Source: DASSJT01 sp963715025
Lineage (GTDB): Bacteria; Actinomycetota; Actinomycetes; Actinomycetales; Dermatophilaceae
Length of the DNA stretch: 64,000 nt
Direction of reading: 5' to 3'
Assembly: GCA_963715025.1 (NCBI GenBank)
Contig: CAVQQQ010000001.1
Location: forward strand, 1 to 64,000
Position 1 is the first letter of the stretch, and each line of letters begins with the position of its first letter. Shown here piece after piece: positions 8,433 to 17,682 of the stretch. A program made the position numbers and the translations under genes. Under the pieces are notes generated by a model. The model did not search any database. It was not told the DNA's origin and saw only the letters and a list, made by a program, of their open reading frames with translations.

Positions 8433-9167
8433 ATGCGCTGGTCGCTGGCATGGCAGCAGACGACGTCGGCCGTCGCTCCCACCGACGCCACCGGAGGCGA
8501 TCCCGCGGCATACGTCATCAGGGGCGACCCCCTCCTGGCCATCGGCCTGGCCCTGGTCGCCCTGGCGGCGCTCCTGAGCAGCCTCTGGATCGGTATCGGC
8601 CACGGCCACGGAGTCCTGGGCGTTCTCTTCCTGGTGCTTGCGGCCGTCACAACCGTCTACCTCACCGATGCCCTGGCCCGGGCCAAGGCGCCGCTCATCG
8701 TTGTCGGGCCCATGGGCATCTACTTCGCGCGACGCTCTGGGGAGACCGACGCATCGATGTACCAGTGGCGCGATATCGAGGCGGTGCTGCGCATGCGGAT
8801 CATGACCGGCAACCACAGCCAGTGGCGCACTTCCAACGCGATCGGGGTGCAGCTGCGCCGGCCGCGCACCCCCATGCCGGTCGTGCCGTCGTTCCCGCCC
8901 GACCTGCTGCCCCAGGGGCTCGCGGAGCGGGTGCGCCGCCGGCTCGAGTGGAATGCGCGGCAGCCGTCCCGGACCGTGGGCCGGCTCTCGGTCAACCGGG
9001 GGCAGCTGGCCGCGGCGATCCAGAGGTATGCGCCGTTCGTGCCCCTGGTCGACGCTCCGGTGCTCGACTTCCGGCTGTCGCGCCGGGAGGAGCTGGCGAT
9101 CCGCCGGGCTCGGCAGCGCCCCGCGGACCGGGTCGGCCGCACCCATCGCACCGCCACCACCCGCTGA
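8433..9167 (+). CDS. hypothetical membrane protein, two helices then a soluble domain
   Basis: The 244-residue product has two membrane helices (about residues 32-50 and 58-76: LLAIGLALVALAALLSSLWI and GVLGVLFLVLAAVTTVYLT). A soluble part follows with a short strand pattern (LIVVGPMGIYFARRSG, YQWRDIEAVLRM), reminiscent of small membrane-anchored PH-like domains of unknown function. The C-terminus is very basic. ATG 8433 is chosen because GGGAGGCGGAGC lies just upstream; the open frame extends further but without a family match. I do not recognise a function. Confidence 0.7.
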   Translation: MRWSLAWQQTTSAVAPTDATGGDPAAYVIRGDPLLAIGLALVALAALLSSLWIGIGHGHGVLGVLFLVLAAVTTVYLTDALARAKAPLIVVGPMGIYFARRSGETDASMYQWRDIEAVLRMRIMTGNHSQWRTSNAIGVQLRRPRTPMPVVPSFPPDLLPQGLAERVRRRLEWNARQPSRTVGRLSVNRGQLAAAIQRYAPFVPLVDAPVLDFRLSRREELAIRRARQRPADRVGRTHRTATTR

Positions 9168-9231
9168 CCGATCAGCCGCCGGCTGACCGGGCAGCCCCGC
9201 GCCGCGGGTTCGCGTCCCCGCCGGCGTGCGA

Positions 9232-9834
9232 CTACTTCTTCACCCGATAGTCGATGAACGTCGCGAACGGTGACTGCCGCACGCCGAGGTGTGCGAACTC
9301 CACTTCCTGCTCGAACCCCTCGAACAGCCGCTTTCCGCCGCCCAGAATCAGCGGCGCGATGATCAGGGTGAAGTCGTCGATCAGGCCATCGGCGAAGCCC
9401 TGGCGGATCAGGTCGGCCCCGCCCATGAGGTGAACGTCCTTGGGGCCCGCAGCCGCCTTGGCCGCCTCGATCGCCGGCCCCAGGCCGTCGACGAACGTGA
9501 AGTCCGCGCCGGCCGGCCCCTCCTCCGGCCGGTGCGTGACGATGAAGAACGGCACGCCCCACGGGTTGATGCCGCCCCAGTGGTCGGCGGCCTCGTAGGT
9601 CCACCGGCCGCCCACGACCGCACCGGCCGTCGCCATAGCGGACTCGAGCCATGCCGCGTCCTGCCCGGTGGGCTCACCCGAACCCTCGGGACCGCCCGCG
9701 TAGGTCCACGGCCCGCCGAACACCCAGTTGTGGATCCGCTCGCCGCCCTTCCCCAGCCCCTGGCCAGGGCCGTCGTCAGGGCCGGCGATGTAGCCGTCGA
9801 TCGATGTTGTGATGCCTGCGAAGACCCTCGTCAT
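9232..9834 (-). CDS. dihydrofolate reductase-like (RibD C-terminal fold) protein
   Basis: The 200-residue product starts MTRVFAGITTSIDGYIAGPDDGPG and has GAVVGGRWTYEAADHW, PFFIVTHRPE, KDVHLMGGADLIRQG and IIAPLILGGGKRLF, the usual blocks of the RibD-C/DHFR-like reductases of the YwjB/YyaP type. These bind NADPH; the actual substrate is unknown and it is unlikely to be the cell's true DHFR. ATG 9834 has GGTGAGG upstream. It follows the hydrolase gene with a 7-base gap, so the two form an operon. Confidence 0.85.
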   Translation of the reverse strand: MTRVFAGITTSIDGYIAGPDDGPGQGLGKGGERIHNWVFGGPWTYAGGPEGSGEPTGQDAAWLESAMATAGAVVGGRWTYEAADHWGGINPWGVPFFIVTHRPEEGPAGADFTFVDGLGPAIEAAKAAAGPKDVHLMGGADLIRQGFADGLIDDFTLIIAPLILGGGKRLFEGFEQEVEFAHLGVRQSPFATFIDYRVKK

Positions 9835-9841
9835 CGCTGCC

Positions 9842-10648
9842 TCACCCCGCGGTCCGGTAGAAGGCGGCGAGGGCCGGGGCAAGCGTGGCCGCGGGCACCC
9901 CGTGGAACTCGCCCTCCAGGGTGGTGTGCTGCCCGCTCGGGATCGCCTGGGCGACCTGGGCGGCGGCTTCGCGGAGGAACGGGATGGAGGTCCCGGTGCT
10001 GTCGATGGACAGCGCCGGCACGGTGACCGACCCGAGCAGGTCCGTCGGCAGGGACTGGTCGTCGCCGCCCAGGCACCACCCGTCGTAGACCACGGTGGGC
10101 GCCAGCGCGAGCATGGCGTCCCACATCGGCGAACCCTTCATGCCCTCGAGCATCTCCTCGGGCAGGCCGACGGCGCGGGTGTGGAAGAACCGCAGCGTGC
10201 CCTCGTTGTCACCGGCGGCGTTGAACGCGTCGAGCGTCTCGATGTACTTCTCCGGGGCCGGTTGGGCGCCCTCGATCCGATAGGGCACCTCCAGGACCGA
10301 CACCGCTGCCAGAGGCGCCCCGGCCGCGGCCGCCCGGAGCACGAGCGCCCCGCCCGAGGAGACCCCGTGCGCGAAGGCTCGCTCCGCGCCGACGGCCTGC
10401 ACCACGGCGGTGAGGTCCTCGACCTCGCGCTCCACGGCATACGGACTCGTGTCGCCGCTCTCGCCGCGACCGCGCCGGTCGTACGTCACCCCGGTGAACC
10501 CCTGCTCCCCCAGCGCCTGGGCGAGCTCGCGGAACGCCCCGCGGTCGCAGAACGCCCCGCCGACCACGACGGCCGCAGGTCCCTCGCCGTAGCGCTCGAA
10601 CGCGATTGTCGTGCCGTCTGCCGAGGTCGTCTTCTCAACGTTTCCCAT
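9842..10648 (-). CDS. alpha/beta hydrolase
   Basis: The 268-residue protein has the alpha/beta hydrolase fold. GVSSGG (about residue 95) is the nucleophile elbow with the catalytic serine, PALSIDSTGTSIP precedes the acid, and the histidine is in TTLEGEFHGVP near the end. YDRRGRGESG is the conserved loop after strand 4. The upstream GAGGAG sits well for ATG 10648. Substrate unknown. It is the first gene of a two-gene operon with the DHFR-like gene. Confidence 0.88.
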   Translation of the reverse strand: MGNVEKTTSADGTTIAFERYGEGPAAVVVGGAFCDRGAFRELAQALGEQGFTGVTYDRRGRGESGDTSPYAVEREVEDLTAVVQAVGAERAFAHGVSSGGALVLRAAAAGAPLAAVSVLEVPYRIEGAQPAPEKYIETLDAFNAAGDNEGTLRFFHTRAVGLPEEMLEGMKGSPMWDAMLALAPTVVYDGWCLGGDDQSLPTDLLGSVTVPALSIDSTGTSIPFLREAAAQVAQAIPSGQHTTLEGEFHGVPAATLAPALAAFYRTAG

Positions 10649-10753
10649 CGTTCACTCCTCGCTCCGCGGGCCCGCGTCTCGAGCCCGGTCACCCCCACGT
10701 CGGCCGGCCCAGGCCGCTTTCGACATTCCGGCCGCACATTCCTCCGGGAATTC

Positions 10754-12527
10754 TCAGCGCCGCACCACCTCCCGATGGGCAGGGTCGATCCGACGGGTCC
10801 AGCCGCGCGCGTCGAGGTGCTCCAGCAGCGGAATCACCACCCGTCGCGTCGTGTCCAAGGCCTGCCGCGCCTCGCTGGTCGTGAACGGCTGGGGCAGCGC
10901 AGTCAGCCGCCGCATCGCGAGCGCCGGCCCGCTGGGCAGCACCACGACGTCGTCGGCCAGCCGCAGCACCCGCCCGGCCCGCTCGGCGGCGGCCAGCTCG
11001 CGGGCACCCAGCCCGGCAGCCTCCAGCTCGGGCCGCTCCGGCGCGGCGAACGGCGCCTCCGCGAGGCGCTCCTCCAGCGTCCGCAGGCCGGCGTCGGCCG
11101 GGCCGAGCGACGCCGCCACGCCGGGAAGCCACACCCGCCCGTCGCGCACCTCGAGGCCGGCGGCCGCAGCCGCCGGACCCACCAGAGACCGATCCGGTAT
11201 GCCGGCCGCTCCCCTCGCCGCCTCGACCGCCAGTGACGGGTCGAGCGGCTGGGCGGCGGCCTGGGCGCGGACCGCACCCTCCACGGCGCTTGCCCAGTGC
11301 TTCATCGCGGCGTCCGACACGAGCCAGTCGCCGTGCGAGAGGAGGCCGGTAGCCGCCGCGAGCGCAGTGTCGACCGAGATACCCAGGCTGGCCGCGTGGC
11401 GCCGGGTCATCGCTCCGCGCCGGGCCACCTCGGTCGATAGGTCGGGCTTCCCCGTGGCGATGGCGAGCGCGGCACCCCGCCGGCCGGCGTCGCCGCGCCG
11501 GCGCAGCGGCGGCGGGTCGGCGTCGAGCACCAGGACCCCGGCGAGGATCCGCTGGGCTCCCGGGTCGCGCAGGATCGCCCGGTCCCCGGCCCGCAGCGGC
11601 AGCGGTTCCGGGAGGGCCAGCCGGACGGCATACCCGCTGAGCGGGCGCAGCCGCACCTCCATCGCGGTCGTGCCCACGTGCAGCATGGCGATCCCGGGCA
11701 GCTCCCGCGGGTCGGCGCTCAGGCGGGCGTCGACCACCCGGGTTCGCAGCCAAGCCCGCGGCGTGAGCAGTGCTCGGCCGCGCGAGACCTCCTCGGGCGC
11801 GGCTCCGCGCAGGTTGAGGGCCACCCGGGCCACCGCCGACACGGCATCGTGCGGCCGCTCCAGGGACTGCACGCCACGCACCCGCACCACCCGGCCGTCC
11901 GATCTCCAGCTCGTCGCCCACCGCGATCGTGCCCTCGCCCAGGGTGCCGGTCACGACGGTGCCGCTCCCCCGGATCGTGAACGCCCGGTCGACCCACAGC
12001 CGCACCCGGCCCTTGGTGACGGGGGGCGGCAGCGCGTCGACGAGTGCGTCGAGGGCGGCGACAACGGCGTCGAGCCCTTCACCGGTGCGGGCCGAGACCG
12101 CGACCGCGGGGCACTCCCCCAGGCTCGAACGGGACAGGTGTCCGCGGGCCACGGCCATCGCGGGCGCGGGGTCGGCGAGGTCGCCGCGGGTCACCACCAG
12201 CAGGCCATGTCGCAGGCCGAGCGCATCGACCGCCGCGAGGTGTTCGGCGGACTGTCGCCGCCAGCCCTCGTCGGCCGCCACGACGAACACCACCGCCGGC
12301 GCGGGGCCCAGCCCGGCGAGCATGTTGCCGATGAACCTCTGGTGCCCCGGCACGTCGACGAACGCCAGCTCGCGCCCCGAGGGCAGCGTGGTCCAGGCGT
12401 AGCCCAGGTCGATGGTCAGGCCGCGCCGGTGCTCCTCCTCCCAGCGGTCGGGCTCGATGCCGGTCAGCGCGCGAACGAGCGTGGACTTGCCGTGGTCGAC
12501 GTGTCCGGCGGTGGCAACAACGAACAT
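10754..12527 (-). CDS. selB: selenocysteine-specific elongation factor SelB, one frameshift
   Basis: SelB is a GTPase that carries Sec-tRNA to the ribosome at a SECIS hairpin. The N-terminal frame has GHVDHGKST (G1, residues 8-16), DVPGHQRF (G3) and the G4 region, like EF-Tu. The frame is lost near 11895 after GDELEI and resumes at once as VRVRGVQSLERPHDAVSAVARVALNL, then continues through the winged-helix repeats to REVVRR at 10754. One extra G in ATCGGAC would explain it, since removal restores EIDGR. Total about 590 residues, normal for SelB. Because every other part of the Sec system is intact, a sequence error is more likely than loss. It starts 6 bases after selA ends. Confidence 0.92.
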
Positions 12528-12533
12528 CCCAGG

Positions 12534-13847
12534 TCAGCCCCGCGAGTCCAGTGCTGAGCGAACCGCCTTCTCCACCAAAGGGTCTGACTCCTTCGGCACA
12601 CACCGCAGGTCGACCAGGCAGCGGCCGCGCTCGACTCTCGCGACCACCCCAGGATCGCCTCGCCGCAGCGCCTCGGCACACCAGTCCGGCAGCTCGACTG
12701 CCCAGCCCGGAAGTTCCAGCCCCGGCGCTCCCCCGCCGCCGACGGCACCGGCGACCCGGACGACGTCGCGGCCGAGCGCGTGCGCCAGTCGGGCAGCGCG
12801 CTCGCGTAGGTGGTCCTCGTCGACCTGCAGGTATGCCGTGACCGGGGGTTCGGGACCGCGGAGCGTCGCCTCGAGCGCGGCGAGGGTCAGCTTGTCGACC
12901 CGCAGCGCCCGCGCGAGCGGGTGGCGGCGCAGGTGCTCGACGGTCTCGGCGTCGCCCAGGACGATTCCGGCCTGCGGGCCGCCGAGGAGCTTGTCGCCGC
13001 TTGCGGTCACGATCGTGGCGCCCTGGGCCAGGCAGGTCGTGGCGTCTGGCTCGTCGGGCAGAAGTGGGTCGGGGTGGAGCAGGCCGCTTCCGATGTCCAT
13101 CACGACGGGGACGCCCAGGTCGGCGAGCTCGCGGAGGCCGACCGAGGACGTGAAGCCGTCGATGCGGAAGTTGCTCGGGTGCACCTTCAGGATGCAGCCG
13201 GTCTCCGGCCCGATCGCCATCTCGTAGTCGAGCAGGCTGGTCCGGTTGGTCGTGCCCACCTCGCGGAGCCGGGCGCCGGTCGAGGCGACGAGGTCGGGCA
13301 GTCGGAAGTCGTCGCCGATCTCGACCATCTCGCCACGGCTGACCACCACCTCCCGACCGGCCGCGAGCGCGGTGGTGGCCAGCACCAGCGCGGCCGCGCC
13401 GTTGTTGACGACCAGCGCCCCGGCCGCGAGGGGCACCGCCTCGCGGAGGGCCGCCAGGGTGCCGCGCCCGCGGGTCGCGCGGGACCCGCTCTCGACGTCG
13501 TACTCCACGTCGACATAGCCCGCGGCGGCCACCAGCGCCTCGACCGCGGCGTGCGACAGCGGCGCCCGGCCGATATTGGTGTGCACGACGACGCCGGTCG
13601 CGTTGATCAGTGGGCGCAGGGTCGTGGAGTGGGTCGGGAGCGCCTCCTGGGCGGTGGCCGCGACCAGCGACGGGTCGATCTCACCGGCGCGGGCGGCGTT
13701 CTGGGCTGCGGTGATTGCGGCCTTGACTGCAGCCACGCCGTGCCGCGTGACCGCCTCCGCGAAGACCGGCATGGCGAGCAGCGCGTCCGTGCGCGGGATG
13801 AGCCGACGCGGGTCGGAGCGGGCAGCTTCCCGCGACGGCTCCGGCAC
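12534..13847 (-). CDS. selA: L-seryl-tRNA(Sec) selenium transferase SelA
   Basis: SelA is a PLP enzyme that converts Ser-tRNA-Sec to Sec-tRNA-Sec using selenophosphate. The 437-residue product has the SelA N-terminal segment (IPRTDALLAMP), INATGVVVHTNIGRAPLS, and TASGDKLLGGPQ with the PLP lysine near residue 285. GTG 13847 is chosen because AGGAGG lies 7 bases upstream; the longer open frame would run into the tRNA-Sec gene. Part of the spacer and start codon is a GTATGCCG octamer. The order tRNA-Sec, selA, selB on one strand is a standard selenocysteine cassette. Confidence 0.96.
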   Translation of the reverse strand: MPEPSREAARSDPRRLIPRTDALLAMPVFAEAVTRHGVAAVKAAITAAQNAARAGEIDPSLVAATAQEALPTHSTTLRPLINATGVVVHTNIGRAPLSHAAVEALVAAAGYVDVEYDVESGSRATRGRGTLAALREAVPLAAGALVVNNGAAALVLATTALAAGREVVVSRGEMVEIGDDFRLPDLVASTGARLREVGTTNRTSLLDYEMAIGPETGCILKVHPSNFRIDGFTSSVGLRELADLGVPVVMDIGSGLLHPDPLLPDEPDATTCLAQGATIVTASGDKLLGGPQAGIVLGDAETVEHLRRHPLARALRVDKLTLAALEATLRGPEPPVTAYLQVDEDHLRERAARLAHALGRDVVRVAGAVGGGGAPGLELPGWAVELPDWCAEALRRGDPGVVARVERGRCLVDLRCVPKESDPLVEKAVRSALDSRG

Positions 13848-13885
13848 GGCATACCTCCTGCCTCGCTCATCGGGCGGACGTCTGG

Positions 13886-13978
13886 CGGAGGTGGACGGGA
13901 ATCGAACCCGCCAGGCCGAGATGCTCGGACTCACCGGTTTTGAAGACCGGGGGGACCACCAGGAACCCAGACACCTCC
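13886..13978 (-). tRNA. selC: tRNA-Sec (anticodon UCA)
   Basis: The minus strand folds as a selenocysteine tRNA. It has an 8-base acceptor stem (5' end GGAGGTGT at 13978-13971, 3' end ending CACCTCC), anticodon TCA in the loop CTTCAAA, a long variable arm, and a T arm with GGTTCGATTCC. CCA is encoded at 13885-13883. The long acceptor and variable arm with a UCA anticodon are diagnostic. Its 3' end is 36 bases before the selA start. Confidence 0.95.
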
Positions 13979-14094
13979 ACGGCCCACCGTAGTCCGAAGG
14001 CGCGGAGCCGGCCCGCTACGGATGTCACGCATGAAACAGGTGGGAGTGGACATCAGACCCTTGGGCGGCCGACGGCTGGGAGGTGCAGATCCAC

Positions 14095-14826
14095 ATGCAG
14101 GCAGCGATGTCCCGGCCTACGGCAGCGCGGGTGGTGAGGCTGACGCTCGCAGGGGCGGCGTTCGCGCTGGTCGGCGGGATCTGCGGCTACGCGGGCGCCA
14201 CCTTCGGCTACCACCTCTGGTCAGCAGGCCGGTGCGACACGTCCTCCTGCAACCTGGAGGCGCCGTGGTGGATGGGTGTGACCGGAGCCCTCGCGGGCGC
14301 CGGGCTGTACGTCGTACTGGGCTTCCTCGCGGGGCTCCCGCCGCTGCGGTCTCCCGAGCGCGAAACGGACTCTCCGCCGCCCCAGCCGGGATGGGCCGAG
14401 CGACTTGCCGCCGCGCTGGCCCATGTCGGCCTGTGGGTGGGCCTGCCCTTCGTTGCGGCAGGGGTCATGGTGCTGGTGGGTTCCCGCGCCACACCGTTCC
14501 TGCGCCGGCACGCTGTCGCCGCGCTTCGTCTCCAGCTCTGGCAGCTGCTGTTGATCGCCCCGATCCCGGTCCTGTTCTGGCTCACACTCGGCCTGTACAC
14601 GGTCCTGGCGCTGACGGCTCTGCTCGGAGGGCTCGTCTACGCCGTGCTTGGAGCGGTCCGAGCCCTCAGCGGCGACGAGCGCGCCTACCCTGGCGACTGG
14701 CCGGCCAGAGCTCGTCCCGTGCCTGTCGCCGCCGACCCTGGCCAGCGGGAGCGGCGCGCGCAATGGGCGTTGGGCGTGGTTGTCATCGTGATCGTGGTCG
14801 AGGTGGTCGTGCGAGCGTCGACCTGA
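14095..14826 (+). CDS. membrane protein, DUF4870-like
   Basis: The 243-residue product has five or so predicted membrane helices. The middle part (about residues 105-190) reads ALAHVGLWVGLPFVAAGVMV, then FLRRHAVAALRLQLWQLLL, the pattern of the DUF4870 family, in which a helix is followed by a His-rich turn and an N/R-x-Q-L helix. Two extra helices precede it and one ends the protein. The N-terminus holds a Cys pair. Start ATG 14095 has GGGAGG 11 bases upstream; GTG 14083 is also possible. Function unknown. It points toward the arc operon but is 127 bases away. Confidence 0.65.
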   Translation: MQAAMSRPTAARVVRLTLAGAAFALVGGICGYAGATFGYHLWSAGRCDTSSCNLEAPWWMGVTGALAGAGLYVVLGFLAGLPPLRSPERETDSPPPQPGWAERLAAALAHVGLWVGLPFVAAGVMVLVGSRATPFLRRHAVAALRLQLWQLLLIAPIPVLFWLTLGLYTVLALTALLGGLVYAVLGAVRALSGDERAYPGDWPARARPVPVAADPGQRERRAQWALGVVVIVIVVEVVVRAST

Positions 14827-14924
14827 GCCCGGAGGTGAGGTGGGCTGGGAGGCGAGCACCCGGCATACGGGCAGGACCAAGGCCCCTCCCCATTTCGGAG
14901 GGTGAGGTCCACGCTGAGATGTCA

Positions 14925-14938
14925 ATCTCGCACGAGAT
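14925..14938 (+). promoter_or_regulatory. palindrome in the arcD leader
   Basis: ATCTCG-CA-CGAGAT is a perfect 6-base inverted repeat with a 2-base centre, lying 15 bases before the arcD start codon and just before its GGAGG ribosome site. It may be a regulator's operator or an mRNA hairpin. No regulator of the arc genes is encoded beside it. Confidence 0.4.
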
Positions 14939-14953
14939 GCGTGGAGGCACGCA

Positions 14954-16354
14954 ATGGTCCAGGCAGCACACCCAACGGAACCCCGGCACCAGGCGCCACC
15001 GGCTCAAGAGCGCGCCCTGGGTCTGTCACAGTCGACGGCCCTCATCATCGGCAGCATCATCGGCGTCGGCATCTTCAGCCTGCCGTACTCGCTTGCCTCA
15101 TACGGTCCCATCAGCCTCGTGGCGATGGGGCTCGCCACGATCGGTGCGCTCGCGCTCGCGTTCATGTTCGCCGTGATGTCACGGCGCATGCCCGCTCCGG
15201 GCGGACCGTACGCCTACGCCCGGGCGGCCTTCGGCAACGCCACCGGCTTCGCCAACGCCTGGTCCTACTGGATCACGGCGTGGGCGGGCAACGCGGCCAT
15301 CGCCGTGGGCTGGGTCTACTACGTCGAGCACTTCATCAACAAGGGCGGAACGACCGGGTGGTCGATCGTCATCGCCCTGTTCGGCCTGTGGATCCCGGCG
15401 GCCATCAACCTCACCGGCGTCCGCAACATGGGCAGCTTCCAGGTCGTGACCACGGTCCTGAAGTTCGTGCCGCTGCTGCTGATGGCGACGGTCGGGCTGT
15501 TCTTCATCGACAGCGCCAACTTCACGCCGTGGAACACCAGCGGCGACAGCTCGCTGTCGGCCATCGGCGGTGCCATGGCGATCTGCCTGTTCAGCTACCT
15601 GGGCGTCGAGACCGCAGCAGTGGCAGCCGGCAAGGTGCGCAACCCCGAGCGCAACGTGCCAAGGTCCACGGTGTTCGGCACGGGCGCCAGCGCTGTGGTC
15701 TACATGCTGTCCCTCATCGCGGTGTTCGGCATCGTGCCGGCGACCGCTCTCGCCCAGGACGCCAACCGGGCGTCGTACTCCGTGGCCGCGAACAACATCG
15801 TCGGCAGCGGCTCGTGGGCTGGTGACATCGTCGCCATCGCGGTGATCATCTCCGGCATCGGTGCCCTGAACGGATGGACGATGATCTGCGCCGAGATGCC
15901 CCTCGCAGCGGCCAGGGACGGGCTCTTCCCCGCCGCATTCGGCCGGCTGTCAGAGCGCAAGGTGCCGGCCCTCGGCATCATCGCCTCGACCGCGCTCGCA
16001 TCGATCGCCATGGTGGTCAGCTACATGGGCACGAGCGGTTCGACCGTGTTCACGACGCTGGTGCTGATGACCGGCATCACCGCCGCCATCCCGTACGCGT
16101 TCTCCGCGCTCGCACAGATCGTGTGGCGGTGGCGTGACCAGGGCAAGATCGCGGGCTCGATCCTGGCCAGGGACCTGATCGTGGCCATCGTCGCGTTCGT
16201 CTTCTCGATCGCGTTCATCTACTACTCGCGCAACACGGGCGACTCGTGGTACGTGGTGTGGGGACCGTTCCTAATGGCAGGCGCAGCCGGAATCCTCGGC
16301 ATTCCTGTATACCTCGCCCAGCGCGGGCGGATGACCCAGGCCCAGCGGGTCTGA
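14954..16354 (+). CDS. arcD: basic amino acid antiporter, arginine/ornithine type
   Basis: ArcD exchanges arginine from outside for ornithine inside, feeding the deiminase pathway without energy cost. The 466-residue product has 12 hydrophobic segments of the APC family; SQSTALIIGSIIGVGIFSLP is the first helix with its GxGIF motif, and SYLGVETAAVAAGKVRNPERNVP is the typical loop after helix 6. ATG 14954 is preceded by GGAGG. It leads arcA, arcB and arcC on the same strand, which supports the role. The family alone cannot fix the substrate; context does. Confidence 0.92.
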   Translation: MVQAAHPTEPRHQAPPAQERALGLSQSTALIIGSIIGVGIFSLPYSLASYGPISLVAMGLATIGALALAFMFAVMSRRMPAPGGPYAYARAAFGNATGFANAWSYWITAWAGNAAIAVGWVYYVEHFINKGGTTGWSIVIALFGLWIPAAINLTGVRNMGSFQVVTTVLKFVPLLLMATVGLFFIDSANFTPWNTSGDSSLSAIGGAMAICLFSYLGVETAAVAAGKVRNPERNVPRSTVFGTGASAVVYMLSLIAVFGIVPATALAQDANRASYSVAANNIVGSGSWAGDIVAIAVIISGIGALNGWTMICAEMPLAAARDGLFPAAFGRLSERKVPALGIIASTALASIAMVVSYMGTSGSTVFTTLVLMTGITAAIPYAFSALAQIVWRWRDQGKIAGSILARDLIVAIVAFVFSIAFIYYSRNTGDSWYVVWGPFLMAGAAGILGIPVYLAQRGRMTQAQRV

Positions 16355-16370
16355 GCCGAGAAACTCGAGA

Positions 16371-16399
16371 CGACTCGGACGACACAGTCGTCCGAGTCG
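16371..16399 (+). promoter_or_regulatory. 13-bp perfect hairpin between arcD and arcA
   Basis: CGACTCGGACGAC (16371-16383) pairs perfectly with GTCGTCCGAGTCG (16387-16399) around a 3-base loop ACA. It lies 16 bases after the arcD stop and 57 before arcA. There is no T-run, so it looks more like an RNA stabiliser or processing signal that sets different levels for arcD and arcABC than a full terminator. Confidence 0.6.
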
Positions 16400-16456
16400 A
16401 GCGAGAGACTGAAAGAACCCGAGAAACCCGAGACGAGCGAGAAGAGACGATCCGAC

Positions 16457-17680
16457 ATGGCACTCCACGTGGATTCGGAGGTGGGCCGGCTGCATCGGGC
16501 GATCCTGCACCGGCCCGACCTCGAGCTGAAGCGGCTCACCCCCACCAATAAGGACGACCTGCTCTTCGATGACGTCCTGTGGGTCAAGCGCGCCAAACAG
16601 GAGCACGACGGCTTCGCCGAGACTCTCCGCGAGGCCGACGTCGAAGTCCTGTATTTCGACGCGCTGCTCCGCGAGACGCTCATGGTGCCCAAGGCGCGCG
16701 ACTACGTCCTCGACCGGATCATGGACGAGCGGATCTACGGCCCGCTCGCCCTCGAGCCGCTGCGCGGGATGTTCGACCTGATGGACGTCGAGACGCTGAC
16801 CGAGACCCTCATCGGCGGCATCACCAAACGCGAGGTGCTCGACCGCATGGAGGAGCCGAGGTCGGTGGCGTTCCACGCCCTCGGCGACGACGACTTCGTG
16901 CTGCCCCCTCTGCCGAACCACCTGTTCACGAGGGACACCTCCTGCTGGATCTACGGAGGGGTGGCGATCAACTCGATGCGCAAGAAGGCCCGAATGCGCG
17001 AGTCCGTGCACTACGAGGCGATCTACAAGTGGCACCCGGAGTTTGCCGACCAGGACTTCGAGAAGTGGTCGGACGGCACGAAGGGCGGCGTCGCCACCAT
17101 GGAGGGCGGCGATGTGCATGTCCTCGGCCGTGGCGCGGTGCTCGTCGGCATGAGCGAGCGCACCACCCCCCAGGGCGTCGAGCGGCTGGCCCGCCGGCTG
17201 TTCGCGTCGGGCGCGGCGACCTCGATCGTGGCGCTGCAGATGCCGGCGTCACGCGCCTTCATGCACCTCGACACCGTCATGAGCATGGTCGACCCGGAGA
17301 CGTTCACGAAGTACGCCGGCCTCGGGATGCTGCCGTCGTTCACGATCCACCCCGGTGACCGCGAGAACGAGCTCTTCGTCCGCGACCACGCCCCGGAGGA
17401 CATGCACACGGCGATCGCCGAGGCCCTCGGCCTCGACGAGATCCGGGTGCTGACCCCGACCCAGGACGTCCACGCCGCGGAGCGCGAGCAGTGGGACGAC
17501 GGCTGCAACGTGCTGACCCTGCGGCCCGGTGTCGTCGTCGCATACGAGCGCAACGTCACCAGCAACACCCACCTGCGCAGGAACGGCATCGAGGTCATCA
17601 CGATCTCCGGCAGCGAGCTCGGCCGCGGCCGCGGTGGCCCCCGGTGCATGACCTGCCCCATCGAGCGAGAGGGAATCTAG
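16457..17680 (+). CDS. arcA: arginine deiminase
   Basis: ArcA hydrolyses arginine to citrulline and ammonia, the first step of the arginine deiminase pathway. The 407-residue product has the family length. LHRAILHRPDLELKRLTP is the conserved start, NHLFTRDTSCWIYGGVAIN and MEGGDVHVLGRGAVLVGMSERT are substrate-binding blocks, HLDTVMSMVD holds the catalytic His, and GRGGPRCMTCPIER ends the protein with the catalytic Cys about residue 397. Start ATG 16457. arcB starts 2 bases after the arcA stop, so the genes are translated together. Confidence 0.97.
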   Translation: MALHVDSEVGRLHRAILHRPDLELKRLTPTNKDDLLFDDVLWVKRAKQEHDGFAETLREADVEVLYFDALLRETLMVPKARDYVLDRIMDERIYGPLALEPLRGMFDLMDVETLTETLIGGITKREVLDRMEEPRSVAFHALGDDDFVLPPLPNHLFTRDTSCWIYGGVAINSMRKKARMRESVHYEAIYKWHPEFADQDFEKWSDGTKGGVATMEGGDVHVLGRGAVLVGMSERTTPQGVERLARRLFASGAATSIVALQMPASRAFMHLDTVMSMVDPETFTKYAGLGMLPSFTIHPGDRENELFVRDHAPEDMHTAIAEALGLDEIRVLTPTQDVHAAEREQWDDGCNVLTLRPGVVVAYERNVTSNTHLRRNGIEVITISGSELGRGRGGPRCMTCPIEREGI

Positions 17681-17682
17681 CC

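Noticed and set aside
10611..12557. A 648-codon open frame on the plus strand over selB
   Set aside because: Ser/Arg/Pro-rich shadow of selB with no domain; selB is clear on the other strand.
13848..13934. Longer selA start at 13934
   Set aside because: It would overlap the tRNA-Sec gene; the GTG at 13847 has an ideal AGGAGG site.
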